Assembly: GCF_014695585.1 (NCBI RefSeq)
Contig: NZ_JACJON010000046.1
Location: 1-64,000, forward strand
DNA from: Microcoleus sp. FACHB-831
GTDB lineage: Bacteria > Cyanobacteriota > Cyanobacteriia > Cyanobacteriales > FACHB-T130
DNA length: 64,000 nt
Direction: 5' to 3'
The position numbers were made by a program, and so were the translations under genes. Positions 36,620 to 46,466 of this stretch are shown here, one piece after another; position 1 is the stretch's first letter; each line of letters opens with the position of its first letter. The notes beneath the pieces are model-generated. The model ran no database searches, was not told the DNA's origin, and saw only the letters and a list, made by a program, of their open reading frames with translations.

Positions 36620-37879
36620 CTATTTCTTGTTGTTACCCTTACGGCTACGCATTTTCATCAGAGCTGCTATACCGAACGCTGCACCTGCCACAGTTGCTGG
36701 TTCTGGTACTTCTTGGGGGCTAGCACCATCACGACCTATGGGAGTGCTACCACCATCTATTGGGCTACCACCACCAGAAGTGCTACCACCATCTATTGGG
36801 CTACCACCACCGGAAGTACCACCGCCAGTTGATGTGTCACCACCACCGGAAGTACCACCGCCAGTTGATGTGTCACCACCACCGGAAGTACCGCCACCAG
36901 TTGATGTACCGCCGCCAGTAGATGTGTCGCCACCACCGGAAGTACCGCCGCCAGTAGATGTGTCGCCACCACCGGAAGTACCGCCACCAGTTGATGTGTC
37001 GCCACCACCGGAAGTACCGCCGCCAGTAGATGTGTCGCCACCACCGGAAGTACCGCCACCAGTTGATGTACCGCCGCCAGTAGATGTGTCGCCACCACCG
37101 GAAGTACCGCCACCAGTTGATGTGCCACCGCCAGTAGATGTGTCGCCACCACCGGAAGTACCACCACCAGTTGATGTGCCACCGCCAGAGGACGTACCAC
37201 CACCAGAGGACGTACCACCGCCAGAGGACGTACCACCACCAGAGGAAGTGCCACCACCAGAGGACGTACCGCCACCAGTTGATGTACCACCACTAGAGGG
37301 AACAGTGCTTGTAGCTACAGGGGCAGCAGTTTCTAGTTTGCTACTAAGCTCGCGCTTGCTTCCAGGAAGTCCTACGCTTGTGATCCGGATTCCGAAGCTC
37401 TGCTGCGAAAACATATCCAAAGTCAAAGGCTGAGAAGCGGATACGGTAAATGTGGTCGTTTGAATGTCATCCTTACCTATACCGTTTGTACCAAGTTCGA
37501 CTCCACCATCGAATGAGGCTTGACCGCCATCACCGTTAAGATTAGCATTGCCAACTTTGCTAACATTACCGCTAAAAGAAGTGTTGTTTACATTTGTACC
37601 AGATACTTTGAGGCTGCTTAGAAGCGAGTCGTCTTGAAGGTTGAAGAAGAATCCGCGCAGGTCGGCAGTATTTGGGTTTTGTGCGTCGGTTACAACCTTC
37701 AATGTCACAGTAATCTTACCGCTTCCATTGTTATCGTCCAAGGTTACATTGACCTTAGCAGGAGCGCCTGTGAAGTTAGTAGCATCGAAACTTGTAGTTG
37801 CGGCTTGAACCTGCTGTTGGCTGAAAACTGGAAGTGCAATCCCTGCTATTGCGAAAGCTGCGAATAATGCTGGTTTCAT
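36620..37879 (-). CDS. PEP-CTERM exported protein with Gly/Ser/Thr-rich repeats
   Basis: 419 residues. The signal peptide spans about 1-26, ending VQAA. A folded domain follows (about 27-185: TSFDATNFTGAPAKVNVTLDD... SFGIRITSVGLPGSK). A long tandem stretch then repeats GGGTS, GGGDTSTGGGTS and related units (about 195-370). The C-terminus is EVPEPATVAGAAFGIAALMK followed by RSRK, a PEP-CTERM sorting signal with one membrane helix. Such proteins are processed by exosortase and are linked to biofilm or extracellular matrix. The repeat may carry O-glycans (inference). The same DNA is also open on the plus strand as a Pro-rich frame, which I treat as a shadow. Confidence 0.9.
   Translation of the reverse strand: MKPALFAAFAIAGIALPVFSQQQVQAATTSFDATNFTGAPAKVNVTLDDNNGSGKITVTLKVVTDAQNPNTADLRGFFFNLQDDSLLSSLKVSGTNVNNTSFSGNVSKVGNANLNGDGGQASFDGGVELGTNGIGKDDIQTTTFTVSASQPLTLDMFSQQSFGIRITSVGLPGSKRELSSKLETAAPVATSTVPSSGGTSTGGGTSSGGGTSSGGGTSSGGGTSSGGGTSSGGGTSTGGGTSGGGDTSTGGGTSTGGGTSGGGDTSTGGGTSTGGGTSGGGDTSTGGGTSGGGDTSTGGGTSGGGDTSTGGGTSGGGDTSTGGGTSTGGGTSGGGDTSTGGGTSGGGDTSTGGGTSGGGSPIDGGSTSGGGSPIDGGSTPIGRDGASPQEVPEPATVAGAAFGIAALMKMRSRKGNNKK
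36820..37300 (-). repeat. 36-bp tandem repeats coding for GGGDTSTGGGTS
   Basis: About 13 copies, some shortened, of a 36-bp unit built from CACCACCGGAAGTACC-type sequence. Variation is mainly at third positions and between GGGDTS and GGGTSS units. The array is likely to vary in length between strains. Confidence 0.85.
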
Positions 37880-38694
37880 AGGAATTAAACCTCTTAATTG
37901 GTTGACGCAGAGGAGCGATAGCTAGAACGAAAGCGGTTAAAACTTTTATTACTAAAACGCCAAGGTAATTGCTTTTTACAATTCGGCGTTTCTTAATCAA
38001 ATAGTAGATGGCACTCTAATCGTTTGTTTAGCTGACTTGTTTGCCTTCTTCTTCGCCCTTACCAATTAATAGTGGCACGCTTTTATTAAATATGACAAGC
38101 ATTTAAGCTTTGTTTTAACGAAACAAGATATTTCTCGGTTTATTTTGAAGATTGGGTCAAAATAACCAGAAATCAGTATATCCACTGATTCAAATTAAGG
38201 GAACTACAAGTAGAGATTTTTCGTTATTAATAATCCAAAACAAAATAGATTTAGATTAAATAAATAAGCTAAATTACAGCGATTTTCAGTAAGTTTACTG
38301 AGGGCAGAAGCAGGGTTTAAGCAATAAAGCGGAAAACAACTATGATAAATATCCTACAAACTTATATTTCTATTAGATAAAAACTTGAATAGGTACTCAA
38401 CGTGTCTAAAGGTTTGAGGGAAAGCCGCTTAAAAGAACTGGAACTGGTAAAGAAGTTCTAAAGTTGGCTATGAAGCTTGCCAGAATGGTGTAGCGGGTGA
38501 ATGTGGCCTAGACGCGATCGCATTCGCCCCAAGAGCAGTAAAAAGGGGCGATCGCACTACGCGATCGCCCCTTATACAATTTTGAATTTTAGATTTTGCG
38601 CCCCTGGAGTTTCTCCGCAAAAAGGATTTTGGATACTTTTCTCCAAGCCCCAGATGTTATTAGGAGGGTAAAAGGCGAGACGCTTGCCCCAAAA
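37880..38694. other. AT-rich spacer upstream of the PEP-CTERM gene
   Basis: About 800 bp with no supportable gene on either strand. The first 450 bp are A/T-rich and probably include the promoter of the PEP-CTERM gene. The last 200 bp hold several HIP1 sites and the hairpin at 38543. Confidence 0.6.
38543..38573 (-). terminator. HIP1-containing hairpin after the caspase-WD40 gene
   Basis: AAGGGGCGATCGC (38543-38555) pairs with GCGATCGCCCCTT (38561-38573). Both arms contain the HIP1 octamer. It lies 122 bp downstream of the stop of the minus-strand gene and may end its transcript. Confidence 0.65.
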
Positions 38695-41600
38695 TTATGG
38701 CTGGCAAGTTTTTTTAGCACCCTTAGCGGCATCAGATTCAGGTTTTTTTAAGGTAGGATGGTCGCGCAAGCGATCGCACCCAACTTGCAGCCACGTTTTC
38801 CAATTGCCACCGCGCCACAACCTTAAAGTCTTGTCGCCGCTGCCGCTAGCAATATACTGTCCATCTGGACTAAAAGCGATCGCAAAGACGGCATCCTCAT
38901 GTCCCCGGAAAGGTTGCCCGATAGGTTCCCCCTTAAGATTCCACAACCTTAAAGTTTTGTCGCCGCTACCACTAACAATATATTGACCATCAGGACTAAA
39001 ACCCACCGAAGTCACAGCATAATCGTGCCCTCGGAAAGGTTCGCCAATCAGCTTGCCCGCTTTGTCCCACAACCTGATCGTCTTGTCTCTGCTGCCGCTA
39101 ACAATATACTGACCATCGGGACTAAAAGCGATCGCAAAGACGGCATCCTGATGTCCCCGTAACGGTTGACCAATCGGTTCGCCCTTAAGGTTCCAAAACC
39201 GCACTGTTCCGTCCCAACTCCCGCTGGCAATCGTCTGCCCGTCTGCACTAAAGGCAATCGAACTAACCACAGCCTCATGCCCCCTCAAAGGTTCGCCAAC
39301 TGCTTGCCCCTGCTTGTTCCAAAGCCGCAGAGTCTTATCAGCGCTGCCACTGGCAATATACTGGCCATCTCGACTAACTGCAATCGACAAAACAGCATCC
39401 TCATGTCCCGTCAAAGGTTGACCAATAGGTTCGCCCTTAATGTTCCACAATCGCACAGTGCGATCGCCACCGCCGCTGACAATATATTGACCGTCCGGAC
39501 TAAACGCAACAGAAGTGAAACCACCTTGCTGCCCTTGGAATGGCTGACCAATAGGTTCGCCCTTAACGTTCCACAACCGCAAGGTATTGTCATCGCTGGC
39601 ACTGATGATGTACTGACCATCGGGGCTAAAAGCGATGGAACTAACAGCTTGTAGATGTCCTTGGAATGGCTTGCCAGCATTGTCCCCAACGTCCCACAAC
39701 CGCACCGTAGTGTCATCGCTGCCAGTGGCAATGTACTCCCCAGTGGGACTAAAAGCGACAGATCTGACAGTATTCTCATGTCCCCGAAAGGTTAAACCAA
39801 GCGGCTTGCCCGACTTGTCCCACAACCGCAAAGTATTGTCAGCGCTAGCACTGACGATGTACTCGCCATTAGGACTAAAAGCGACAGACAACACAACCTG
39901 ATCGTGGCCTCCAAAAGGTTGGCCAATCGGCTGCCCCCCAATGCCCCAAACCCGCAGCGTCTGATCATAACTACCGCTGACAATGGATTGTCCGTTTGGA
40001 CTAAAAGCAATGGAACTCACAGCATTTTCGTGTCCGACGAATGGTTGACCAATCGGCTTGCCTGTAATTTCCCACAACCGCACTGTTTTATCCTTACCGC
40101 CGCTGACAACATAGCGACCGTCGGGACTAAAGGCGACAGCAAAAACATCACCTTGATGTCCCCGGAACGGTTGGCCAACGGTTTGACCTTTGAGATTCCA
40201 CAGCCGCAAAGTCGAGTCGGTACTTCCAGAAACGATGTACTGTCCGTTGGGGCTAAAAGCGACAGAACTTACAGCACCTTGATGTCCCTGGAACGGTTGG
40301 CCTATAAGTTGACCGTTGAGGTTCCACAACTTTAAGGTTCCATCCGCGCTGGCCCCCGCAATATAATTACCATTTGGACTAAAGGCGATCGCGCTAGCAG
40401 GACTTTCAACTGCAAACGGTTGACCTATCGGTTCTCCTTTTATATTCCACAAACGTACCGTCTTGTCTTTGCTAGCTGCTGCAATGTACTGTCCGTCAGG
40501 ACTAAAGGCGACAGAATTGACGTTATCTTCATGTCCTTGAAAAATATTTCGCTCGGTTGCTACTTGTACTGCGCTTAACAAGCTAGACTCAACAGGAGGC
40601 AAGACGCGCCCCAATTTTGCCCTGCTCTGACCCAAAAGCTGCATCGCACTCAACAATCCATCTACAGGCTGAGCAGCTACGGAATTTTGCACCACCACCG
40701 CCCGTTCGCGCAGCGTTGCGATCGCCGCATCCCGTTCAGCTTTTCGCCACAAGACCGCAAAAACCATAGCTATTACAGCTACCAACCCCAGCAAACCCGC
40801 ACCAATAGCAAGACGCGATCGCTGGTTATTTCGTCTCTTGTTGATGCTTTTCTCGACAAATTCATGGCTCAAGCTTGATAGCGGTACGCTCTGGGCATAA
40901 AGTTTAAGGAAATTCTCCGCTTCAGCTAATTTCAGTCCTTGCAACAGATAATCTCCCGCCTTGCCCTTTTCTTGCCACTCTTGGGCACCAGCCTCAATCA
41001 TCCGCTTTTGTCTTAGAGCATCCCTCGTCTCGCTCAACCATTCGCGCAAAAGCGGCCAATGGCGTATCAAAGCTTCGTGGGCAACATCTACGACTGCCAA
41101 CTTACCCGATTCCACGCCCTTCTCTATCAAAGTACTTGTCACCAATAACTTGGCATCGGCTAAGTTTTGAATTACCCGATCCACAATTGCTTCATCTTGC
41201 TGTTTGGTGACTAAATCCGGTTGTCGTACCTGTCTGCGAGTATCTTCCGTTCCTTCACCCAGTTGAGTAAGTTCTAGAAAAATTCGCCTTGTTGCTTGTT
41301 GTTCTTCTGGCGAAAACGATTCATAAACTTCCGTTGCTCGTTTTTGCAACGTTCCCCTTACCCCACCGAGTTGAGTATAGGCGCTCAACGTCAATCGATT
41401 CACCGTCCGTCGCTGCCACAGTTCGGTTAAGGTGTACTGCAAGAGGGGCAAGCTACCAGGAGAGCCGTCTACATCTGCGATCATCTGGGTGACTAGCTCG
41501 CGCTCGACTTCTAAGCCTACTTGTTTGGCAGGTTCTACAATCGCTTGCTCTAATTCTTCAGCAGTCATGGGCGTGACTGTTACTAGATGCTGTTGGATTA

Positions 41601-42975
41601 AATTAGCTAATCCGGCATACTGTTTCTCGGCACATTTGCCAAAGAAATCTGCACGCATCGTCATCACTATAGTGAGTTTTGAGTTCTTAGCTTCGTTTTT
41701 TGAGTTGTCAGTTGTTCCCTCAACTACGCCCAGCAAACATTCAAAAAATTGCTGTCTTTCCTTCTCGTCGTGGCAAAGGGTAAAAGCTTCTTCCAACTGA
41801 TCTACTAGCAGCACTACGCGAGGAGCAGCGATCGCTGCTATTAATTGCTTTAACCCCTCAGCACCTGCATTAATAAGTTCTTTGGCTTTGACTAGCTGGG
41901 AAGCTCTTTCAACTCCTTGAAGTTGCGGGTCTACAAATGCCCCAGCTAAATTTTCTAGCGGATGCTCGCCTGGTCTGAAAATATAAATTGGCCAAGTGTC
42001 GCTACCACTCAAACGCTGACCTAATTTAAGTTGATACAATAACCCTGCTCTGACTACAGAAGATTTGCCACTCCCTGAAGCTCCCAAGACGGTTAGGAAG
42101 TTCCCCTGACGCATTTGCTCTAAAAGTTGGTCTGTTAGCGTCGTCCGTCCGTGAAAATATTTAGGGTCTTCTTCGTTGCAGTCAAAATAAGATAAACCTT
42201 TGTAAGGACAGGTACCTCCTATAACTGCACCTGTCATAGACTCTTCTTCTTTTTTGCCCGTGAGGATAATTTGTCCGCCTGAGTTGGCAAAAACGGGTCG
42301 TTGGGTGGCAGTTTTTAGTGCTGTGTTTAGGTAATCAACGAGAGTATAGTTGGTTACTATTCTTTCCGGATGCTGTAATGGGTCAAGTCCTTGGACTAAG
42401 GCAGAGGTAAACACACCGCGATCGCCTGTAACATCTTCATAAGCAACCTCAAATTCGCGACTTGCAGCAATGAAACAGCGATCGCGCCCTTTGCCTCTAT
42501 CCCCCGGATCTGCATCGTCAAAGTTAAGTAATTCTCCACTATGGCAGCAATCTAACCATATAATTTGCTGTCGAATAGGGCTTTCTTGAAGTAAGCGCCG
42601 CAACCACTGCATCGACAGACCATAAAGCCCTAAATCTGGATTGACATCGCTAGTAGCAAGAAAGCCTTCTTGAACTCTACCTTTGACTTTACGCAACCCA
42701 TGCCCGGAAAAATACAATAGTGCCGTATCGGGTATATGTTTTCCCTCTGGCGTAAATAATTGTACAAGTGCTTCTTCTAGTTCATCGAGGCTGATTTTAG
42801 TTTTTTGACCGACGCGCACCTCACCGTCTTTGACAGCTTCGGGTAGGCGTCGAACTCTAAAGTCGCCCATGTCTGTAAGCATTTGGGCTACAGCTTCCGC
42901 ATCCTGTGCGGGCGCATTCAAACGACTTAAGCGCTCGTATGTATTAATTCCTACCACTAAGGCATCCCGGCTCAT
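38695..42975 (-). CDS. Caspase-nSTAND1-WD40 protein
   Basis: 1426 residues. Residues 1-240 are a caspase-like (metacaspase/orthocaspase) protease with catalytic His92 in YFSGHG and Cys144 in LDCCHSGELL. Residues about 256-700 are an nSTAND1-type NTPase: CPYKGLSYFD, Walker A GASGSGKS (298-305) and Walker B VVLLVDQLEEAFT. A membrane-like helix (RLAIGAGLLGLVAVIAMVFAVLWR, about 725-748) follows. The C-terminal 580 residues are 14 WD40 repeats, that is two seven-bladed propellers, highly alike (GQPFRGHEDAVFAIAFSPDG type). A role as a ligand-triggered protease in stress response or immunity is inference from this architecture. It is divergent from a Trypco1-like gene 83 bp away. Confidence 0.95.
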   Translation of the reverse strand: MSRDALVVGINTYERLSRLNAPAQDAEAVAQMLTDMGDFRVRRLPEAVKDGEVRVGQKTKISLDELEEALVQLFTPEGKHIPDTALLYFSGHGLRKVKGRVQEGFLATSDVNPDLGLYGLSMQWLRRLLQESPIRQQIIWLDCCHSGELLNFDDADPGDRGKGRDRCFIAASREFEVAYEDVTGDRGVFTSALVQGLDPLQHPERIVTNYTLVDYLNTALKTATQRPVFANSGGQIILTGKKEEESMTGAVIGGTCPYKGLSYFDCNEEDPKYFHGRTTLTDQLLEQMRQGNFLTVLGASGSGKSSVVRAGLLYQLKLGQRLSGSDTWPIYIFRPGEHPLENLAGAFVDPQLQGVERASQLVKAKELINAGAEGLKQLIAAIAAPRVVLLVDQLEEAFTLCHDEKERQQFFECLLGVVEGTTDNSKNEAKNSKLTIVMTMRADFFGKCAEKQYAGLANLIQQHLVTVTPMTAEELEQAIVEPAKQVGLEVERELVTQMIADVDGSPGSLPLLQYTLTELWQRRTVNRLTLSAYTQLGGVRGTLQKRATEVYESFSPEEQQATRRIFLELTQLGEGTEDTRRQVRQPDLVTKQQDEAIVDRVIQNLADAKLLVTSTLIEKGVESGKLAVVDVAHEALIRHWPLLREWLSETRDALRQKRMIEAGAQEWQEKGKAGDYLLQGLKLAEAENFLKLYAQSVPLSSLSHEFVEKSINKRRNNQRSRLAIGAGLLGLVAVIAMVFAVLWRKAERDAAIATLRERAVVVQNSVAAQPVDGLLSAMQLLGQSRAKLGRVLPPVESSLLSAVQVATERNIFQGHEDNVNSVAFSPDGQYIAAASKDKTVRLWNIKGEPIGQPFAVESPASAIAFSPNGNYIAGASADGTLKLWNLNGQLIGQPFQGHQGAVSSVAFSPNGQYIVSGSTDSTLRLWNLKGQTVGQPFRGHQGDVFAVAFSPDGRYVVSGGKDKTVRLWEITGKPIGQPFVGHENAVSSIAFSPNGQSIVSGSYDQTLRVWGIGGQPIGQPFGGHDQVVLSVAFSPNGEYIVSASADNTLRLWDKSGKPLGLTFRGHENTVRSVAFSPTGEYIATGSDDTTVRLWDVGDNAGKPFQGHLQAVSSIAFSPDGQYIISASDDNTLRLWNVKGEPIGQPFQGQQGGFTSVAFSPDGQYIVSGGGDRTVRLWNIKGEPIGQPLTGHEDAVLSIAVSRDGQYIASGSADKTLRLWNKQGQAVGEPLRGHEAVVSSIAFSADGQTIASGSWDGTVRFWNLKGEPIGQPLRGHQDAVFAIAFSPDGQYIVSGSRDKTIRLWDKAGKLIGEPFRGHDYAVTSVGFSPDGQYIVSGSGDKTLRLWNLKGEPIGQPFRGHEDAVFAIAFSPDGQYIASGSGDKTLRLWRGGNWKTWLQVGCDRLRDHPTLKKPESDAAKGAKKTCQP

Positions 42976-43058
42976 ACCTGAATCATTCCTCTAATACGAT
43001 TTACCTGCTACTATAAGCTGGGCAACAAGGTATTCTCCAGCAAAAAAACAATTTGATT

Positions 43059-43463
43059 ATGGATAAACTGACACCTATCGAGCTTGAAGATGGAACGATT
43101 ATATATATTGAAGCGACACAGGATGTAGATACTTCCAATGTCACTTCTAATAACGATGAAGAGGAGGAAGTAGGACGTAGGACAAGAGGAGCAGGTAGGA
43201 GTGTATCGGACAGCCAAGCTCAAGCTCTACAAAATTTTAAGGCAATTGAAGGAACGATTCGTACTTATACGACTTATACTCTAAATGCGTTTAAGCAAGT
43301 AACTACAGCAAATATAACCAAAGTAACTTTGGAGTTTGGCCTGAAAGTTGGCGGAAGCGTGGGTATTCCCTACATTACCCAAGGTACTGCTGAGAGCAAT
43401 TTAAAAATAACAGTAGAGTGTGAGTTTGCTAAGTCAACTAAAGTCACGTCTTCGATTGAATAG
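43059..43463 (+). CDS. Trypco1/CU044_2847-like small protein
   Basis: 134 residues. It matches the pattern of the CU044_2847 (trypsin-co-occurring, Trypco1) family: MDKLTPIELEDGTIIYIEA at the start, an acidic linker (NNDEEEEVGRRTRGAGR), and a strand-rich C-terminal part containing NITKVTLEFGLKVGGSVGIPYI and SNLKITVECEF. That family was described near proteases and STAND NTPases in predicted conflict systems. The ATG at 43059 has only a weak RBS; an in-frame TTG lies two codons upstream. Its neighbour, facing away across 83 bp, is the caspase-nSTAND1-WD40 gene. It may be a regulator or target of it (inference). Confidence 0.75.
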   Translation: MDKLTPIELEDGTIIYIEATQDVDTSNVTSNNDEEEEVGRRTRGAGRSVSDSQAQALQNFKAIEGTIRTYTTYTLNAFKQVTTANITKVTLEFGLKVGGSVGIPYITQGTAESNLKITVECEFAKSTKVTSSIE

Positions 43464-43466
43464 TTG

Positions 43467-43516
43467 ATTGTTCATTGTTCGTGGTTGATGGATCATTTCC
43501 ATGAACAATGAACAAT
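43467..43516 (+). terminator. Hairpin after the Trypco1-like gene
   Basis: ATTGTTCATTGTTC (43467-43480) pairs perfectly with GAACAATGAACAAT (43503-43516) around a 22-nt loop. It begins 3 bp after the stop codon. Confidence 0.7.
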
Positions 43517-43759
43517 GCACGGGGCTAAATATTGAAAGAGAAGCAACATAAAGCGATCGCTCTTACTTGTCGTCATTTTCTCTTCTTGTATATTTATCCT
43601 AGTATTCCTTAGCCTTGCTGATGTCTTGCTCTTGGGTACTTTTATCTCCGCCACACAATAGAAATAGACCGCTAGAAGGCAAAATTACAGACAGTATTTT
43701 CATCGAGTAAAGATGACCATAACCACGGAACGCGATAGTCAATTTATCTGATGTAGTCT

Positions 43760-44452
43760 CTATGAGCCGTACCATTGCAATCCGTTCGGTAGATTTTCGG
43801 CGGCAAACTCGATGTGGATAACACGTCGATGGGCGGGGGTTCGTGCCCGTCGGGAAGCATGGACTAGCAAGGGCTTCATTACTAGCACTCCGCCACAGGG
43901 CACAGGACAGGCGACGGCACAGGCTTTCTTGCTGTGAATGGTTTCCGGTTGCAAGCGCCCCTGACGATGGGAACCAGGAAGCACCAGCAGGGGAGCGTTG
44001 TCTAGGTCAGCATCGTCCAGATGGATACGCAGGGATAGCATTCCCTCCAAGATGCTTATGGGCGGCTGAACGTGGTGAACGTCGTCTTTGATAGACCAGG
44101 AACCGAAACCGGGTGTGTCAACACGTTGGCGAACGGCTATCGTTAGATCTTGATGCCAGGACACGCTCCAGTTGGCTTCAGGGTTCTTGTCAAAGAAGAT
44201 ACCTCGCACAGGAAAAGCTTCAGAACCAAGTATCGGTTCAACCAGGGCGCGGATGCTCACTTCCGAACACAGCTGATGCACTGTAGGTATTAGTTCGAGT
44301 AGGCGACGCATAGCATAGTCCTTGGCAGTGCGACCCCGAATTGCTGATTGCAGCGCTGCCCTCAGTGCTGCAACTTGGTACTGGTCAAGAACTCGCTGAA
44401 TCGGGTTAAACCCATACTCAGCTATAGCCTGACGGTATGCCGTAATAGACAT
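43760..44452 (-). CDS. Phytanoyl-CoA dioxygenase (PhyH)-family protein
   Basis: Fe(II)/2-oxoglutarate-dependent oxygenase of 230 residues. Iron ligands H100 and D102 are in SVSWHQDLTI. The distal His is H198 in PLLVHASRRA, and the 2-oxoglutarate Arg is probably R209 or R210 in AHRRVIHIEF. The Fe site looks complete, so the enzyme may be active. The gene is monocistronic; no biosynthetic cluster surrounds it. Substrate unknown. Confidence 0.88.
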   Translation of the reverse strand: MSITAYRQAIAEYGFNPIQRVLDQYQVAALRAALQSAIRGRTAKDYAMRRLLELIPTVHQLCSEVSIRALVEPILGSEAFPVRGIFFDKNPEANWSVSWHQDLTIAVRQRVDTPGFGSWSIKDDVHHVQPPISILEGMLSLRIHLDDADLDNAPLLVLPGSHRQGRLQPETIHSKKACAVACPVPCGGVLVMKPLLVHASRRARTPAHRRVIHIEFAAENLPNGLQWYGS

Positions 44453-44648
44453 GGGTACACTCTAACTTTTATCGCCTAATGGCTATTTTTACATGGCTTT
44501 TGGCTAAATCCATGTAGTACTTACGCAAAGAAACGCGGTTTGTGACTTTAATCAGAGGTTTACCAAGTCGAGGTGTAAGTCCTCAATTAATTAACGCTTC
44601 TATACAAGGACTCCAAGTCCATTTGCTTTCAAAATCGGGTAGGGCATA

Positions 44649-44993
44649 TTACGGTAAAAATCGATCTAGCGCCGCCTTTAACTCGACAATTTCAGCTTCA
44701 ATATTGCCCTCTTTTGCAGCGCGGGCAATGCAGGAAGTTAAATGTTCATCTAAAATCATCCGGGCTACTCGATCGAGGGCACCGCGCACGGCGGCAATTT
44801 GCACGAGTACGTCAGGACAAGCGCGATTTTCTTGCACCATAGACTTAATTCCTCGGATGTGTCCTTCAATCCGAGACAGCCGATTAACTACACGTCGCAG
44901 TGATTCTTCGCTGTGGACGTGATCGTGGTGATGCTCTTCATCCCCATGAAAGTGAACGCGATCGCCAACGGGCAAGGTTTCATCAGTTAGCAT
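44649..44993 (-). CDS. CsoR/RcnR-family metal sensor, InrS-like
   Basis: Metal-responsive transcriptional repressor of 114 residues from the ATG at 44993 (MLTDETLPVGDRVHFHGDEEH). The upstream extension is not conserved-looking. A His-rich N-terminus precedes HSEESLRRVVNRLSRIEGHIRGIK. The likely metal set is H27, C59 (RACPDV), H84 (DEHLTSC) and C88. These match the Ni(II)-binding His-Cys-His-Cys positions of Synechocystis InrS with a constant offset of 6. No nickel exporter gene lies next to it. Its target in this genome is unknown. Confidence 0.87.
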   Translation of the reverse strand: MLTDETLPVGDRVHFHGDEEHHHDHVHSEESLRRVVNRLSRIEGHIRGIKSMVQENRACPDVLVQIAAVRGALDRVARMILDEHLTSCIARAAKEGNIEAEIVELKAALDRFLP

Positions 44994-45154
44994 TCGATTC
45001 CGGTCGTGCAAAGTTAATAGGCTAGCAGCAGTATTAAACATCCTAGCCCAGAAGGGTGGCAATAGTGGAGAGCCAACGGGTCATGTCAGAGAACTGTAAA
45101 AATAGATATAGAAATATTTGTGGCAATCGATAGACAATCACGAAACTTGATGCT

Positions 45155-46384
45155 ATGACATTTTCAAATTTTTCTCGCTTTTTACGCCAACTTGCTACCT
45201 ATCTATTTGCCACCCTTCTGGGAGCCGTTTTAACAGCTAGTGTAGTGCTGCCAGCAAGGGCAGGGGAGCGATCGCTTGTGTCTCCCAAACCACCACTTGT
45301 AGCGCAGCGAACCGACAAGGTCGGCGCTTCGCTATCGGCTGAAGCAGCGATCGCATCTAATGGCAGCAGTTTTGTGACAGCATCCGTTAATCGCGTCGGT
45401 TCAGCCGTAGTCAGAATTGATACCGAGCGCACTGTCACCCGCAAGCTCGATCCGATGTTTGATGACCCCTTCTTCCGGCGCTTTTTTGGTGACGATCTAG
45501 GGATGCGGATGCCTCAACAAGAGCGCCTGCGGGGTCAAGGTTCTGGCTTCATAATTGACCGAAGCGGCATAATCCTGACAAATTCCCACGTTATCAACAA
45601 AGCGGATAAAGTCACAGTCACCCTCAAGGATGGCCGCACTTACACGGGCAAAGTCCAAGGTGCGGATGAAGTGACAGATTTAGCGGTCGTCAAAATAGAA
45701 GGAGGCAGCGATTTACCAGTAGCGCCTCTGGGAGATTCCGATATAGTGCAGGTAGGAGACTGGGCGATCGCCGTCGGCAACCCCCTCGGACTCGATAACA
45801 CCGTCACCCTCGGCATTATCAGCACCCTCAAACGCTCCAGCGCCCAAGTAGGCATCCCAGATAAGCGTCTAGACTTCATTCAAACCGACGCCGCCATCAA
45901 CCCCGGTAACTCCGGCGGGCCGCTATTAAACAGTCAAGGAGAAGTAATTGGCATCAACACAGCCATTCGCCCCGATGCAATGGGCATTGGCTTCGCCATT
46001 CCGATCAACAAAGCCAAAGCGATTAAAGACCAATTGGCACGCGGACAAAAAGTGTCCCATCCCTATCTCGGCATTCAGCTATTCAACCTGACACCCGAAC
46101 TCGCAGCCGAAAACAACAGCGACCCCAATTCTCCTTTTGAGGTGCCTGAAGTTAACGGGGTCCTAGTCGTAAAAGTTTTACCCAACACTCCCGCGGCGGA
46201 ATTTGGCATTCGTCGAGGAGACGTAATCGTTCAGATTGACGAGCAACCCGTTACCAGTGCCGACCAGTTGCAGGCTCTTGTCGAGAACAGCCACGTCGGT
46301 CAAGTCTTGCAGCTGAAAGTGGTGCGTGGCAACGAAACCGCATCGCTAGGCGTTCGCACCGGGCAACTAGAAAATCAGTCGTAG
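45155..46384 (+). CDS. HtrA/DegP-type serine protease
   Basis: Periplasmic or lumenal trypsin-like protease of 409 residues. An N-terminal hydrophobic segment (about 14-36) ends near PARAG. The catalytic triad is H145 (LTNSHVIN), D175 (VTDLAVVKI) and S253 ([10 protein letters not shown]). One PDZ domain follows (about 300-400: [41 protein letters not shown]). This is the cyanobacterial HhoA/HhoB/HtrA group, which removes damaged envelope proteins. The start codon lies 162 bp from the divergent CsoR-type gene. A 40-bp perfect palindrome follows. Confidence 0.93.
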   Translation: MTFSNFSRFLRQLATYLFATLLGAVLTASVVLPARAGERSLVSPKPPLVAQRTDKVGASLSAEAAIASNGSSFVTASVNRVGSAVVRIDTERTVTRKLDPMFDDPFFRRFFGDDLGMRMPQQERLRGQGSGFIIDRSGIILTNSHVINKADKVTVTLKDGRTYTGKVQGADEVTDLAVVKIEGGSDLPVAPLGDSDIVQVGDWAIAVGNPLGLDNTVTLGIISTLKRSSAQVGIPDKRLDFIQTDAAINPGNSGGPLLNSQGEVIGINTAIRPDAMGIGFAIPINKAKAIKDQLARGQKVSHPYLGIQLFNLTPELAAENNSDPNSPFEVPEVNGVLVVKVLPNTPAAEFGIRRGDVIVQIDEQPVTSADQLQALVENSHVGQVLQLKVVRGNETASLGVRTGQLENQS

Positions 46385-46401
46385 ATTGCAATTAAAAAGG
46401 C

Positions 46402-46441
46402 AAAGGGCAAAAGAAAGAAAATTTTCTTTCTTTTGCCCTTT
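46402..46441. terminator. Forty-bp perfect palindrome between htrA and rpoC2
   Basis: AAAGGGCAAAAGAAAGAAAA is followed immediately by its reverse complement, with no loop bases. It lies 18 bp after the htrA stop and 26 bp after the rpoC2 stop. It can terminate both convergent transcripts. Confidence 0.85.
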
Positions 46442-46466
46442 TACTTTTTACTTTTACCTTATTTGC

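Noticed and set aside
36558-37433. Long plus-strand proline-rich frame opposite the PEP-CTERM gene
   Set aside because: It is the antisense of a tandem repeat; the minus-strand product has a signal peptide, folded domain and PEP-CTERM tail, while this one has none.
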